The translations under genes were made by a program, and so were the position numbers. This document shows positions 11,861 through 24,040 of a DNA stretch of 64,000 nt, one piece after another (the first letter of the stretch is position 1; the number at the start of each line of letters is the position of its first letter). Origin of the DNA: Molossus alvarezi. Taxonomy: Eukaryota; Chordata; Mammalia; Chiroptera; Molossidae. Below the pieces are notes generated by a model, which was not told the DNA's origin, ran no database searches, and saw nothing but the letters and a program-made list of their open reading frames with translations. The stretch is taken from the NCBI GenBank assembly GCA_037176705.1, contig CM073885.1:166832290-166896289 (forward strand), in the 5' to 3' direction.

Positions 11861-12809
11861 TGTCGAATTCTTCCACCTTTAACACAGTCTTGGCTCCTCC
11901 CAGCACCACATGTCCGTGGCGGTAGGGATTGGTGTAACGGTGGAGTTGACGCCAAGCGGAGCCAAGGACATCCGCTGGGACTGCTGGGGAGCAGAGCATG
12001 TGCTCTCATTGCCCTATCTTGCCCCCCAACAGCAGGAAGGAGGCATCACTGACTCTCCCTAGGGCCAGTGATAAAGTCTGAGGAAGAAGCCGAGGTGGGA
12101 AGGCAGAGCTGAGAGAAGGAAGCTGAACTCTGTGACCGTGCTTCTGAACTGGACTTACAGCTTTGAAAAGAAGTGCTAATTTTATTCAGGGTTTTCACTC
12201 TTACAACTAAAAATGTCTTAAATAGCCACAGATACTCAACTGTTGCAAGTCCTGAATTTTATAGCTGATGAATGCTTTAGCATCAAATCTCACATATTAC
12301 CTTACTTAGGATGATACGGAAATATGTGAATAGTGATTTATTTTTAAAGAAGGAATATGCTAGGAATGTTTCCTGACCTTATGGAGAGTTTAACCTTGGC
12401 CCTACAGAGACTCATTGAGCATAGGGTATTATCATAGAGATGCTTAAACAGTACTACAATATTACCTTTAACATTTTTTTCTGGTTGTTTAGATTTTTGT
12501 TGAAGGCTGAAAATATTTTAAATAAAATATTGTACTTTTTACCGAATCTTAGACAATTTTGACCACAAGTGTACATCAGATAGATGCACTTCCGTTGTGT
12601 TTTTAAAAATTCTTTTCTGTCTTGAGGAAAAGGATGTTGACATCTTCATTCATTAAGTTAAACTAGGTTGGTTGATTCAGCTGTAAAAAAATTGAGCAGA
12701 ATTCAAATAATCATGTTTATAATATTACATTAATCATCTCAACAGGGAGGTTCAAATACATTTGCTCTTGGTTTCTAAGATTCTTTGTATAAGAAAGTTG
12801 AAGCCTGTG
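11860..12809. other. Single-copy sequence
   Basis: A G+C-richer stretch at 11860-12130 gives way to AT-rich sequence. No gene is recognised. The frame at 11858-12052 lacks a domain. Confidence 0.4.
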
Positions 12810-12825
12810 TAACCTAGAATTTTTT

Positions 12826-13073
12826 TTTTTTTTTTAATCCTCACTCGAGGACATTTTTCCATTTTTTGTTCAGTTAGAGTGGGAGGGAGAGAGAAGAAGA
12901 GAGAGAGAGAAACATCGACGTGAAAGGGATACATTGAGTGGCTGCCACCTGCATGATCAACCAGGGCCGGGGACAAACTGCAACTGAGGTACGTGCCCTT
13001 AGTGGGAACCAAACCTGGGTCTCTCTGGACCACAGGCCAATGCTCCAACCACTGAACCAAACCAGCCAGGGCA
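12826..13073 (-). mobile_element. VES SINE, hairpin-tail type
   Basis: The minus strand reads from head CCCTGGCTGGTTTGGTTCAGTGG (13073) through a decayed B box, the AGTTTGTCCCCGGC block and a CT tract to a tail that includes TCCTCGAGTGAGGA. A T-run at 12821-12835 is the reverse of the A tail. The TSDs are TAACCTAGAATTTTT (12810-12824) and TAACCTAAAATTTTT (13076-13090). Confidence 0.95.
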
Positions 13074-13090
13074 TTTAACCTAAAATTTTT

Positions 13091-14500
13091 CATGCACAAC
13101 TATGCTCAATTGCTTCTGTTTTGTCAGCTTTCGTTTCTGTTAGAAGAATATAATACAGCATTAGAAAATCTTCCTAAGGCATATTCTTAGGCATATTCTA
13201 TATAGTTGGGTTACCAATCAAAATTGATTAGATCGATCAATTTTATGATAAAGTCCGCAGCTGACTTGTGCCTTTGAGAGACATTTTGTGAATTCAACCT
13301 TTAATGTGAAAAAGCAAATTGTGTTTATTTGATTTTGGAATTACCTTGTCATAAACCAATCATGGGTCTTTCTATATAATTAGTTTTAGTACAGAACTCT
13401 TTTTTAAAAATATAACTATAAATTCAGAGAAAGAAAAATATTACTTGCAAGTCATTTAGAGAGAACATGGACAAGTCCAGGAAATGGGATCTGCTTCATA
13501 TCCTAGGGAGGCATTTCCTTCTCAAAAGATCATTCTATCATGAAATTCACTGGACATTCATCAGCTTTTAAGGGTATGCTGCTGCTTATAGTTCGGAATG
13601 CAGAGATGGAGATTAACTACATTATATCAATAATAATGCAGTTATTGATGCCTAGGTGGGTCTTGAAAACAGTCTCTGAACTTAGCAAAAGTGACCTCTG
13701 CAAAATTGCTCTAAAATAAATTTAATGGTTTATTTCTGTACACAATCTATTTCTTCATTAGAGTAATAAAATAAATAATATCTATGGACACATAGACTTA
13801 CAGAATAAAAAACAGAAGTGGGAGATAACAGAAATAATTTGGCTTAGCTTCTCATTTTAGAAGCTTGAAATTAAGCTCATTTGAAATAAAATAAGAAACT
13901 GGGAAAGAATGTTAAGCATTTAAACTGTTCTCTTTTCTTTTACTTCAATTTATTTTTTAATCATAGAAATAGTTGGAGATAATTTAAAATTCAAGTCATA
14001 CCATAAGGATTATAATTTTCAAAAGCAGTTCCCTGTCCCAACCCTCTGATAATATTGTTAACATTATAATATTGATAATATGTAAATACTGTTGACAGGT
14101 GAACTATATTGCATTCAGTGATATTTGATGTGCAGTCTTATTTTTCTTGGAAGATACTTTTCTTTTTTTGTGTTGTTTTTGGACTAGATTTTGATAGATA
14201 CATAAAACTTCTTTAAGTTAATCAAACATATTAGGTGCCCCCAACACACATCAATTTTCCCTTGGGGATATAAGTTCCTGTGACCTTGTTTGTTTGAAAA
14301 TATCCTATTTTCCCCTTAACATTGCATATGTATTGTTACATAGGATTCTAATTTATAATTGTTTTTATGTCATAATTTCAAAACAATAATACAATTGTTT
14401 ATACATATAAATATGTTGCATATATATGTATTCTTCTGAAGACTTGTGGGACATTTTAATATCCATGGTATTCTGAAAAATTTCTCCCCTTTTTTTAGTT
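13091..14500. other. AT-rich single-copy sequence
   Basis: I see no gene. An AT-rich stretch with repeated AATATTG-type words lies at 14035-14080. It may include very old L1 sequence near its right end, but I cannot draw a boundary. Confidence 0.4.
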
Positions 14501-15310
14501 ACATCCTCATATAATTATCTTTTTTTTGTGGTGAGAACTTTTCAGGTTTACTCTCTTAATTTTCAAGTATATAATACAAAATTGTTAACTGTGGTCACCA
14601 TGCCATATAATATATTCCCAGAGATATTCATTTCATAACTAGAAGTCCATATATATATATTTTTATCCTCACCTGAGGACATTTTTGTTCAGATAGAGCA
14701 AGAGGGAGAGAGGGAGGAAGAGAGAGAGAGAAACATTGATGTGTCTCTCTCATATAGAGTGATTGCCACCCATAAGACCCCAACAGGGCCAGGGACAAAC
14801 TGCAACCAACGTACATGCCCTTAGCAGGAACCAAACCCAGGACTCTGGTCCACAGGCCAATGCTGTAACCGCTGAGCCAAACCAGCCAGGGCAGACGTCC
14901 GTACATTTTGACCACCTCCATTCACTCTCCCCACCCAACTGCACCCCAGGCTCCACTTTGGGAAAGAGTTTACTCTGTTTCTGAGATCTGTTTTTGTTTT
15001 ATTTTGTTTTTCTGTTTGTTTTTTAGATTCTCTGTGTAACTGAGATTACAAAGTATTTGTCTTTCTGTGTCAGACTTATTTCATTTAGGTTTTATCCATG
15101 TTGATGCAAATGGCAGGATTCCCTTTCTAATGGCTGTATATTCCATTTTATGTATAGAAGCTACATTTTCTTTATCCATTATCTATTGATGGACACCTAT
15201 GATGTTTCCATGTCTTCACTATTGTAAATGCTACAGATATCTCTTTGAGATAGTGATTTTATTTCCTTCAGACAAATACACAGAAATGGAATTGCTATAC
15301 CATTACATGG
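14500..15310 (-). mobile_element. Old L1 3'-part, split by a VES
   Basis: On the minus strand, 15310-14907 and 14640-14500 read as decayed L1 ORF2 C-terminus and 3'UTR. Markers on the plus strand are the 'ggctgtatattccattttatg' and 'cattatctattgatggacac' blocks, then 'tgtggtcaccatgccatataat'. A VES SINE sits inside at 14655-14892 with matching TSDs, so the L1 is older than that SINE. Confidence 0.75.
14655..14892 (-). mobile_element. VES SINE, hairpin-tail type, inside old L1
   Basis: The minus strand shows the head CCCTGGCTGGTTTGGCTCAGCGG (14892), a B-box region, the CT tract and the TCCTCAGGTGAGGA hairpin tail. The TSDs are AGAAGTCCATATAT (14641-14654) and AGACGTCCGTACAT (14893-14906), 11 of 14 identical. 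This suggests an older insertion than most VES in the window. Confidence 0.92.
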
Positions 15311-16790
15311 TTTTTTCTTTTAATATTTTCAATACATCTTCCCACTCTCTCCTGGTCTGCATAGTTGCCACTGAGAAAACATTGATAGTCCTATGGGGTC
15401 TCCCTTGTATGTGATAAGTTGCTTTTCTCTTTCTGCTCTTAAAATTCTTTCTTTGACTTTGATTTTTGATAATTTAATTATAATGTACCTCTGTGTAGTA
15501 CTTTTTGGGTTCAGTTTATTTGGGGTCTTTTGAGTCTTATGAATCTGGATGTTCATTTCTCTCAAGTTCAGGAACTTTATATCTATTATTTATTTAGATG
15601 GATATTCTATCTTTTTCTCTTTTTTCAGGATTCTCATAAAGCATATATTGTTTATTTATGGTGTCCTAAAAATCCTATAGGCTTTCTTCATTATTTTTCA
15701 TTGTTTTTTTCTTTTGCTCTGTGACTAAAAAATTTCAAATGATCTGTCTTCAAGTTTTCTGATTTTTTTCTTCATTTTTAAGTCTGTCGTTGAAGCTGTC
15801 CATTAAATTCTTTTTCATTGGATAAATATGACATGTAAGAGTGTATAAATGTAAGGTGTACAGTGTTTAATTTGATACATTTATATAAGGTAATTTGGTT
15901 GCTATTTTGCCCTCTATTGAATTCTTCAGTTCAACCATTATATTCTTCATCTCTAGGATATTTTTTGATGGTTTCTATTTCTTTGCTGAACTTCTCATTT
16001 TGTTCACGTATTGTTTTACTACTTTTGTTTACTTGTCTGCCTGTGTGTTCTTATAGTTTGCTGAATATTTTTTATGACAGTTCATAGATTTTTATTTCTT
16101 CAGGGTCAGTCATTGGAGCTTTACTAGTTACCTTTTGTGGTGTTATGTTTACCCAATTCTTCATGATCCTAGTATCTGCATTTGTATCTGCACATTTGAG
16201 TAAGTGGTCTCCTCTTCCAGATGTTATAGGTTCATTTCAACAGAGAAAGACCTTCTCCATTAGCTCAACTTGTGGTACTGGATGGGTCATCTGGCAGCAT
16301 TTGCAGGCAGTAGTCTTGTCATCAGAGTCTCTAGTTGGGTAAGGCCACTGCTTATGCTCTGAATTTGGGGGTAGTAGTGCTTCTAGGTGGGCTCTGTGGT
16401 TGAGTGGGCCTGCTGACGAGGCTTTGTTTTCATGTGGGTCTGCTGAGGGGGCTCCTTAGTTGGGCAAGGCTGTAGGCTGTACTCCACAATCACTCCTGGA
16501 TAGGTTGGGCCTTACTTAGGCTGTGATACCTAAATGGATGGTTCCACTGGCTGGACTTCATGTGTAGGCAGGGATATAGATTTAACTTTATGGTCAGATG
16601 GGTCCTCAGGCTACTCTCCAAAGTTGTACAGAAATACATCCTGGGCATTGTGATCAGGTAGGCTATTGGCTATGCTTTGTCTTTAGTTAAGGTCACTGGT
16701 CAGGCTTTCTGGCTGGGGAGGGCCGTCAATGGTACCCCACAGTGAAGTGGGGCTGGAGACTGTGTTCAGCAGTTGGACAGGGAAGTATTC
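15310..16790 (-). mobile_element. Old L1/HAL1 ORF1 and 5'UTR fragment
   Basis: The minus strand from about 15565 encodes an L1 ORF1 C-terminal domain (TTQRYIIIKLSKIKVKERIL). The ORF1 coiled-coil region lies to the right, and a long G+C-richer 5'UTR-like stretch lies at 16130-16790. It abuts ORF2 3' sequence on the left. This could be an internally deleted L1, a HAL1 beside an L1, or two separate insertions. It is strongly diverged. Confidence 0.65.
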
Positions 16791-17130
16791 TGGGTTCCAT
16801 GTCTTGGAGGATTATAGGCTGGGATTTGCATCTTAGTGGTACCATTGCTACCACAACAAATGTGCTCAGAATAAAGACAACATGGAGGAGATACACAGTG
16901 GACATGTAATAGAAGCAAGAATAATAATTCTGTGTTGTTGTAAGCCATGGAGATCTTGGGATAGCTTATTACCATGATGTAACTTAATAAAAGCTGAGTG
17001 AGGCAGAGTTCTTCTGTTTTTATTGCCTGGAAGTATGACCCTTTTAATTTTCATAGATTTTAGTTCCTTTTTAAAAATAGAAGCTGGCTACATATATTTG
17101 ACTGAATTGGTACTTTGTTGAGAATGTTAT
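16790..17130. other. Possible old LTR remnant
   Basis: The text 'ctgtgttgttgtaagccat...ggatagcttattaccatgatg' faintly resembles the 3' end of MaLR LTRs. The evidence is weak. Confidence 0.25.
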
Positions 17131-19668
17131 TTTTAATAGGTTTGGTTTCAAGTAAGAGAAAATCAACTAAAACTGCTCTAAACAGTGAGGAGTGTTCACT
17201 GGTTCATATATGAAGAAAGTGAAAAAGTTAATGGGTCTTTGAACTTGGTTTGATACAGTGACTCATTCAGTTAATCAGGAACTGATTTTATCTATGTCTC
17301 TCCAATCTGCCTTTGATAGTCTGAGCTTTATTTTTATTTTTCCTTGTTTAAGTAATGATGCTGTCAACCATTGCCAGGGATATGTGTTTTCTTGTCAACA
17401 CTAGGAAGACAGAAGGGCCCATCTAGAAACTCTCTCACAGAGCAGATAAACATCGTTCTTGAAAGCCACAATAAACCTCTTTCATTTTAGTGATGGGAAG
17501 TGAGGTACCCATGCATTTCTGAACTAATAACTATACTCTGTTAAACTCAGCCTCAGACACAGATTGAACCTCTTGAGCCAGGTAAGGTTGGTCCACCGTT
17601 AAAGGACATGGGGAATGAGCTTGCCCAAAGCAATAAACACTTAGATCTGTTGGACAAAATTATAAAGAACACTATACATTAATGCAGCTTTTTAAATCAA
17701 TCCTTGTACATGAATATGTTATACATTGTGTCAGATGATTTGCATTTTTTATTTTTGCTGAATATTCCTTGCATTTAGCGTAATGCAAGAGAAGTAATAA
17801 CCTAGGAAATGATGATCTGGCAAGCACACAACCTGTTTTACATGGCCACTAGATGTATCCAATCCAGTTTTGCAAGTAATCATCTGACCAGTTTCTCACT
17901 ACACTACACATGGTCAAATATGCCAAATATTTGATGTGTTTCCAGATTTCATGCTGTCATGTTCTCCCTCTCCCCCCCTCTGTTTCTCCCTTCCCCCCTT
18001 TCTCTCTTTCTCATATAAATATATCTATATAATTTATCTATTTCCTCCTATCTAATCTACTTATGTATCTATTTCAAAGAGTTAAATATTTACAATATTT
18101 TAAGCTTTGTATGTCTACTTCCTTGTATTTTTTTTTTTTAAATAAGACTAAATTCATCTTGTTGTTTTCTTGAAAATGTCTTCAGACGTCTCAAGATTAA
18201 TTTTAGAGCATATGAGATTCCTGGAAAAGTTGTTTTAACATACAACCTTTATACTTTTAATGGAACATTCCTGATTTTATCTTCTTCAGTGGAATTTAGC
18301 CAAAGTAATATAACTAATTGGGCTTGTTTTATATTATTTTCTTGTACCTATTAACAGCTGTTTGAAGCATAATACCATTTTGACCATGAAAATCTGCCTA
18401 AAATCTTGGTTTTTCTTCTTATTTATCTAATTCTCAGAGATGGTTTAAAGACTTTGCTGAGATACCATTTCACTTTGAATAATTTATAATCAATGTGATT
18501 TCTCTGGTTGTGTTAGATAACTGACTGATCATTTATTTATTACATGTCTGAGTGTTTTATATTTCAAAATAAAATTTTAATGGGCATTAAATCAATTAGA
18601 ATACATTTGACAATCATTGCAGATTAACTGTACACGAAGGCCTAAACATTTTTTATTTTGATAAATGTGTACTGATAAATAGAACACTGAGAACTGCTGA
18701 GAGCCTGATTAAAATGAGAGAAAACATTACACTGAAGTTTTCCCACTGTGTTTTATAAAGTTGTCCTTTTAATGCATCCTAGATTTTGAAGTTTTTGTTT
18801 TGTAAGTGGATATTTCTTAATGAAAATGCCTATGTAATATTTAAAGTAAAGCAATTTATAATTAATATTTGCATTTTAAATAATGTGTTTCTGTAAGGCA
18901 GTTGCATTTAATTTTCCAGTCACAAGACTGCAAACTTCTTTGGCTAGTGGATTTTGTCTTCACAACCCTTATTATTTCACAGTGAATCCCTCCAAGAGAT
19001 GCCCCGGGGAAATCTCAGGTGGTGAAACCCAACTGCAGAGCTCAGCAGCAAAGCCAGAGAGAAATAGCAGTTCAAGTGCTTGGCCCAAGATGAGGTTTTC
19101 GAGGGATGCAGTCACATAATTTTGATGATATAGTGTTAATTGGGACTAGAGCCAGGGTGGCCAAAGGAGGCATTTGTCTACAGCATGGAACAGGGCTGTT
19201 GTATTAGAGTTTTATTCCAGGAAGAGAAAGAGAAAGGGAGATTATATATATAAATATATCTTAAAGGTGTAATGAGATAAGCAATTACTTTTGATCGTGC
19301 AGAACTAAATTTTGTCCTGGAGTCTTTGTAAAGAATTCTCTCACCAATTTAAAATTTGGATTCACCACTGGGTAGTGGGGAGGATACTGTTAACGTGGGC
19401 AAAATAATCAAACCATATGGTAGGGGCTGGATGAGCACCTGGGTTCTTGCCGATCCTCCCTCTTAGCCACCCTTTCTCTCCATTATTCCTCCCGCTGCCC
19501 GAGGAGGTGATGGTCCCAGAGGTTAATGTACAACCACTTATGGTTTACTTGTGAACTGTCTCAAAATGGGATGGCTCTTTCTGAAATTTGGATCGAAACA
19601 TTCACTATTTTTTATCTCTAAGATGTTAGGATATAGGTTTTTCACATCAGAAAATGGTTTCAAAAATT
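17130..19668. other. Mostly single-copy sequence with a CT-rich tract
   Basis: No exon is recognised. The block at 17150-17230 (tgctctaaacag...) is loosely similar to 22620-22690 and may be an unassigned old repeat. A CT-rich simple stretch lies at 17960-18012. The part at 18070-19660 is free of any repeat I recognise. Confidence 0.4.
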
Positions 19669-19682
19669 AGGCAAATTAGTAT

Positions 19683-19884
19683 TTTGAAAAAAAATATTTT
19701 TTCTTTATTGATTTTAGAGAGAGATAGAAACATTGATGAGAGAGAACACTGATCAACTGCCTTTTGCATGCCCCCCACTGGGGATTGGGCCCATAACCTG
19801 GGCATGGGCCCTGACCGGGAATCAAACTGGTGACCTGTTGGTGCATGGGTCATCACTCAATCGGTGAGCCACACCAGCCAGACA
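19683..19884 (-). mobile_element. VES SINE, short-tail type
   Basis: The minus-strand head (GTCTGGCTGGTGTGGCTCACCG) is followed by a B box (AGTTTGATTCCCGG), the CAGGGCCCATGCCC block, a short CT part and AAATCAATAAAG before the A-rich end. The TSDs are AGGCAAATTAGTAT (19669-19682) and AGGCAAATTATTAT (19885-19898), with one mismatch. Confidence 0.93.
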
Positions 19885-19898
19885 AGGCAAATTATTAT

Positions 19899-21270
19899 GC
19901 ACAACATCCTAACAATGCTACACAAGGAAAAAACACATTGGAATCAGAGACACCGGCATTAAGAAACACTGGTTCTAGCGTCATGGTAAACCCTTTACTT
20001 CCTCTGGGGTCCAGTTTCCTCTCCTTTAAATTGTGGTAAACAATATGTGTGAGATGATATGTGTGAATTTATGCAGCACAGAGCTTGGCACTTAGGTTCT
20101 TAGTGGATTTGGCATCTTGGGGCTCCATTATCACAAATAAAGTGAAGCTTGTTGAATTGTGTCAAATATGAATCCAGTAACTGCCGGCTGAGAGGATTAA
20201 AAAGTTGGCTGCATGCAGGTCTTGCTTGGGGTATCCCTGAGCTACAGCTGTCACTGATAATTGCTGAACAGCTCAGTTAGCACAGTGGCAAGTCGTTGCT
20301 TTCAGGCACCTTGAGTACTGGGGAAGAGACTTCAAATGATTTCAGAGAATGTACCTGAATTTAAATTGATTCTAAAAAGGGTCTCAAGCACTTTGATGAC
20401 CTTGAATTTCAACTCCCCCCCCCCCCAAATTATTTGACATAACCTGCGCTCTCTTTTTTAGGACGTAATGAGTCATTTTGACAGTGAAAGCACACAGTGG
20501 CAATGGTGTTACATGTGGCATCAGCCAGGAGAGCAATAAGAGTTTATTGCTCTCCTTAAAATCTCTAATGCTGGACATAACCAGTAAATTAGTTTTAAAT
20601 TCAGAACGCATGGAACATGATTGGCCACGCGCAAAAACTCCACTGCTGCCAGCAACTGATACATACATTTAACAGCGGGGACTGAGTTTGAGGATTATAG
20701 GTGAAGTGTTAAGATATGCACGTAGAAAGGGTATTAGCAATGGCTGTGAAATTAGCTTTGGCCATGATGTGGTTTGTTGGGAGGATAGGGCCATTCTTAA
20801 GGCTGTAGCAGGTCTTTGTGGATGAAAAGGGGCCACATACTAATCTGACCAGCTTAGGGGAGGCCTTCAACTCAGAGACTAAAAGTAACCACATAGGATG
20901 GTCTGAAATAAAAATTTTCTAACTAGAGTTGAGTCATGGTGGGTAGTCATGTCCTAGGCTGGTATCTTCCCTGACAAAGGTCAGTTTGACCTAAACCGAG
21001 CCTATCTATCGTCTTTTTGCATCTATGAGAACATATCTTTGGAATATCCGGGTCATTTCTTTCCAGGATGCTCAGGGCGCAACCAGTGCACCAGAGCACA
21101 GACCTCAGAACCCCTCTTTGTTATTGTTACCATGTTGTTAACTGGTAACTGTCCTGTACCCTCTGATGTAAAAGAAGTATGTGTCTCTTTGTTTTACTCT
21201 ATCCGACTGTTATTGGGGAAGTTCGGGTATCATCTTTCCCACTGGGTGCTGGGGTGCAGTCGTTACTATA
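19899..21270. other. Single-copy sequence
   Basis: No gene or repeat is recognised. A run of about 10 C lies near 20417-20426. Complementary frames over 20384-20672 on both strands are chance frames without domains. Confidence 0.4.
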
Positions 21271-21985
21271 TTTCAAGAAAAATAATTTCCTGAGACTCGC
21301 ACAGGAGGATGAGTGATTTTTATTTTCATGGAGTTACATCCCTGGGTTTAAAATGTTTTATTTCCCTTGATCCAGTCATGGAAGATGTGCAGCTGGGGTC
21401 TCAGTTGAGCTAAAAGCAAAGCCAGTGTCCAGAGTTTCTGTTCCATGTTGCAGCCGGGTCCGGTTCAGCATCAGGCTAGTTACCATCTATTAGTGCACTG
21501 GGAGGGGGGTCCACATGGCCGTGGGCCACGTGGGCAAATGCAGGGGAGCCGAGAGAGCATGGCCCCTGCAACAAGAGTCCCAACAGCATAAGAAAAAACC
21601 ACGAGAGAGCGCTTCTTTGTTTAGAGATCAAAGATCTCAAATCTTGTGCCCTTGCAGCTGCCACTCCTATTCTGGCCAATGACTTGTTCCCAGGTGTAAC
21701 TGACAGCAAACACTTTTGCTAGTCTCCCGACTTTACTGGGGACCCATCTATCTACCCCCTGTGCAATCCCTTTCCCCAGCCATCTGTGGGGAAAGGACCA
21801 GTGGCTCCTGGGGAGTATAAAGCTGCAGCTTCCTGGCAAAGCTGCCCAAATGACATGTCTGTAATATCTGGCCTTCCCTTTGCTCCTTTCCTGTTATTAA
21901 TAACTAGGTTAATTACAACAGTATCAAAATCCCAGAGAAGTCCCAGCTTTGCTCTCTCCTGCCTCCTTGCAACCCCCTTACGTCT
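21270..21985. repeat. LTR-like direct repeat, copy A
   Basis: This block matches 22872-23590 in order and direction. Shared words include ATTTCCTGAG...AGGATGAG at the left, the aagCAAAGCCAGTGTCCAGAG block against the tCAAAGCCACTGCCCAGAA block, GCCAATGA-TTGTTCCCAGGT, CCCTTTCCCCAG and AAAGCTGCAGCTTCCTGG. This suggests paired LTRs of one old element or an old segmental duplication. The interval between the copies shows no retroviral gene. Confidence 0.55.
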
Positions 21986-22414
21986 TTTTCTTTGGTTTGG
22001 GTGTATAAAATAAGTGGCAACACTACCATTTCCTGGAGCATTTTCTTAATCAGTTGAGACTTTGCTTCCAGGCCATTGTCATCAGTTTGGCTCAAATAAA
22101 CTCATTAAAATTCTCTACAGGTTTGGACGTTTCTTATGTTGACACCTTAAAACCTCCCTCTCTTCCCAGGAGCTCTTTTCAATCTCTCTTATGAATAATT
22201 ATACTTATAAGGATAAACCTGTGGTGACAGTTGCTTCAAACTTTTCATGATTATGCTCATAGATTTACTGTTTGCAGTTTCCAAGACATAAGCGGAGATT
22301 GTTCCCTTGAAGTAGATTGTCAGACCTACCCTGATGGAACCATTATGGAGTCAGAGTTAGGGGAATCTAAAGAAACTTTTCTTATCATCTGCTCCTTCTC
22401 ATTAAAGTGCAGAG

Positions 22415-22583
22415 CAGGGATTCTCAAACTGTAAGTGTATCAACAATACCTGGAAGGCTGGTTAAACTAGATTACTGAGCCCCATCTCCAGAGACTGGGG
22501 TAGGGCTTAGGAATCTGCATTTCTGTGAAACTTCCAGGAGAGAGTAATGTTGCTCGCATGGGATCGCTCCTTGAGAACCACTG
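22415..22583 (+). mobile_element. MER5A-type hAT-Charlie nonautonomous transposon
   Basis: The element runs from CAGGGATTCTCAAACTG to CTTGAGAACCACTG, which are the terminal inverted repeats. The interior matches the MER5A pattern (ATACCTGGAAGGCTGGTTAA, GAGCCCCATCTCCAGAGA, GGAATCTGCATTTCTG). It is 169 bases against about 189 for the family. The 8-base TSDs are GTGCAGAG (22407-22414) and GTACAGGG (22584-22591). Confidence 0.9.
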
Positions 22584-22599
22584 GTACAGGGGAAGTGCT

Positions 22600-22871
22600 T
22601 CAGGTGGGGTGCTTCATATTACAAATAATAAGACACCTGACTAAACTGGCTGAAACAATATAAACTGTTATCTTGCATAATAAGAAATCCAGAAATGGAA
22701 TGTCCCAGAGTTGGTTCAGTGGCACAGGGTCATCGAGGGCCGATGCTCTTTCCATCTTTTGGTGACGTGGTTGTGTTGGTATGTCTTCCTCATATCACTT
22801 GTCATCGGTGGGGTGCCCTCTGCATCCCTACCTGTTGCTGGCGGCAGTGGGGCTCTTGGGGTTCCACGGGA
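22600..22871. other. Old interspersed-repeat-like sequence, unassigned
   Basis: The text 'ctaaactggctgaaacaatataaactgttatcttgcataataagaaatcc' has the look of a known mammalian interspersed repeat, but I cannot name the family. Confidence 0.3.
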
Positions 22872-23590
22872 ACAAGAATTTCCTGAGGCCCTGATGGGAG
22901 GATGAGGTATTGTGGAAATTTTATTGATGATGTAACATTAAGGGAGTTCCCTCCAAGGTCCCATTTCCTTCATTTTGTCATGAAAGAAGTTCCATCTTGT
23001 CTTCAGCAGGGCTAAGATCAAAGCCACTGCCCAGAATATTCCTTCCATATCAAAGCACAGTCCAGCCCATCATCTGGCTACCTTAGCTTGTGTTCCCAGC
23101 TGCAGTCCACTGTGTGTAGGGTTTGCATGGCCTGTGGCTGCTTAAGGCCACATAGCAAGTGAGTACAGCTCCCGGAGCATATGTAAACAAGGAAGTAGGA
23201 GCAAAGCAAGAAGAACAAAAGAGCAGGAACTCTTTGTCTCAGGGTTATAACTAGGAGCTTAACCAATCAATCCTTCAGGATTTCAAATGCTTGCAGTGGC
23301 TCTGCTCCCCTAGCCAATGATTTTTGTTCCCAGGTTAGACTGACAGGTGAGCACTGTCCCTGCATCACCCTGACTTCACTGGCATGTGCTCCTCTTCCCC
23401 TTTGTTGGACCCCTTTCCCCAGTGATCTGCCAGGAATGCACAGGTGGTTCCCTGGGGAATGCAAAGCTGCAGCTTCCTGGTGAAGCTACCCATATGACCA
23501 TGCTTATAAAGTCTGGCCTCCCCTTTTTCTCTCTTTATAGTGGTCAGGCCAGTATCTGGGGTCATTCTTGATTTTAGAAATAACAATTTG
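22872..23590. repeat. LTR-like direct repeat, copy B
   Basis: This is the partner of 21270-21985, offset by about 1.6 kb and in the same direction. It is colinear with copy A, but many substitutions and indels show it is old. Confidence 0.55.
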
Positions 23591-23789
23591 TTAGCACAAC
23601 TTGGTAGCTTTAGCTTAAGAATATTCCCCACATCTGGCCATTTCTCACAACATACATAGCTACAACACTGGTACAAACTAGCATTCTCTAGATTTTCACT
23701 CACCTGGATATTCGTTCTTATTGCTCCCACCTTGGCTTGCTTAAATTTATCCCCAGCACAAGAGCCAGAATGTTTCTATTAAAATGTAA

Positions 23790-24040
23790 ATAAGGTCTTG
23801 CCACCACTATTTAAAACTCTTCAATGGCTTCACATCTCATTACAATTAAGAACTAAATTGTTACACTGGCCTACAAGGTTTCTTAATGATCTGCTTTCCT
23901 CCAACCTTGCTGCCCCTAGATCATGCCAGGTTGCTTTCACTTTGGGACCTTTACTTTTTCTGTTTCCTTTCATGATCTATTTCTTATTTTCTTCAGGCCA
24001 TCCTCAATGTCACCTTCTCAGTGGGCCCTTTATCACTCTA
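23790..24040 (+). mobile_element. L2 fragment
   Basis: The text matches the L2 3' region: ACTCTTCAATGGCTTCACATCTC, CTGGCCTACAAGGTTTC, then CTCAATGTCACCTTCTCAG. It is cut at the right by the poly(T) end of a younger L1. Confidence 0.7.

Noticed and set aside
21270..23590. Complete endogenous provirus between the two LTR-like repeats
   Set aside because: The internal 0.9 kb holds a MER5A and an unassigned repeat, and no gag, pol or env pattern is visible.
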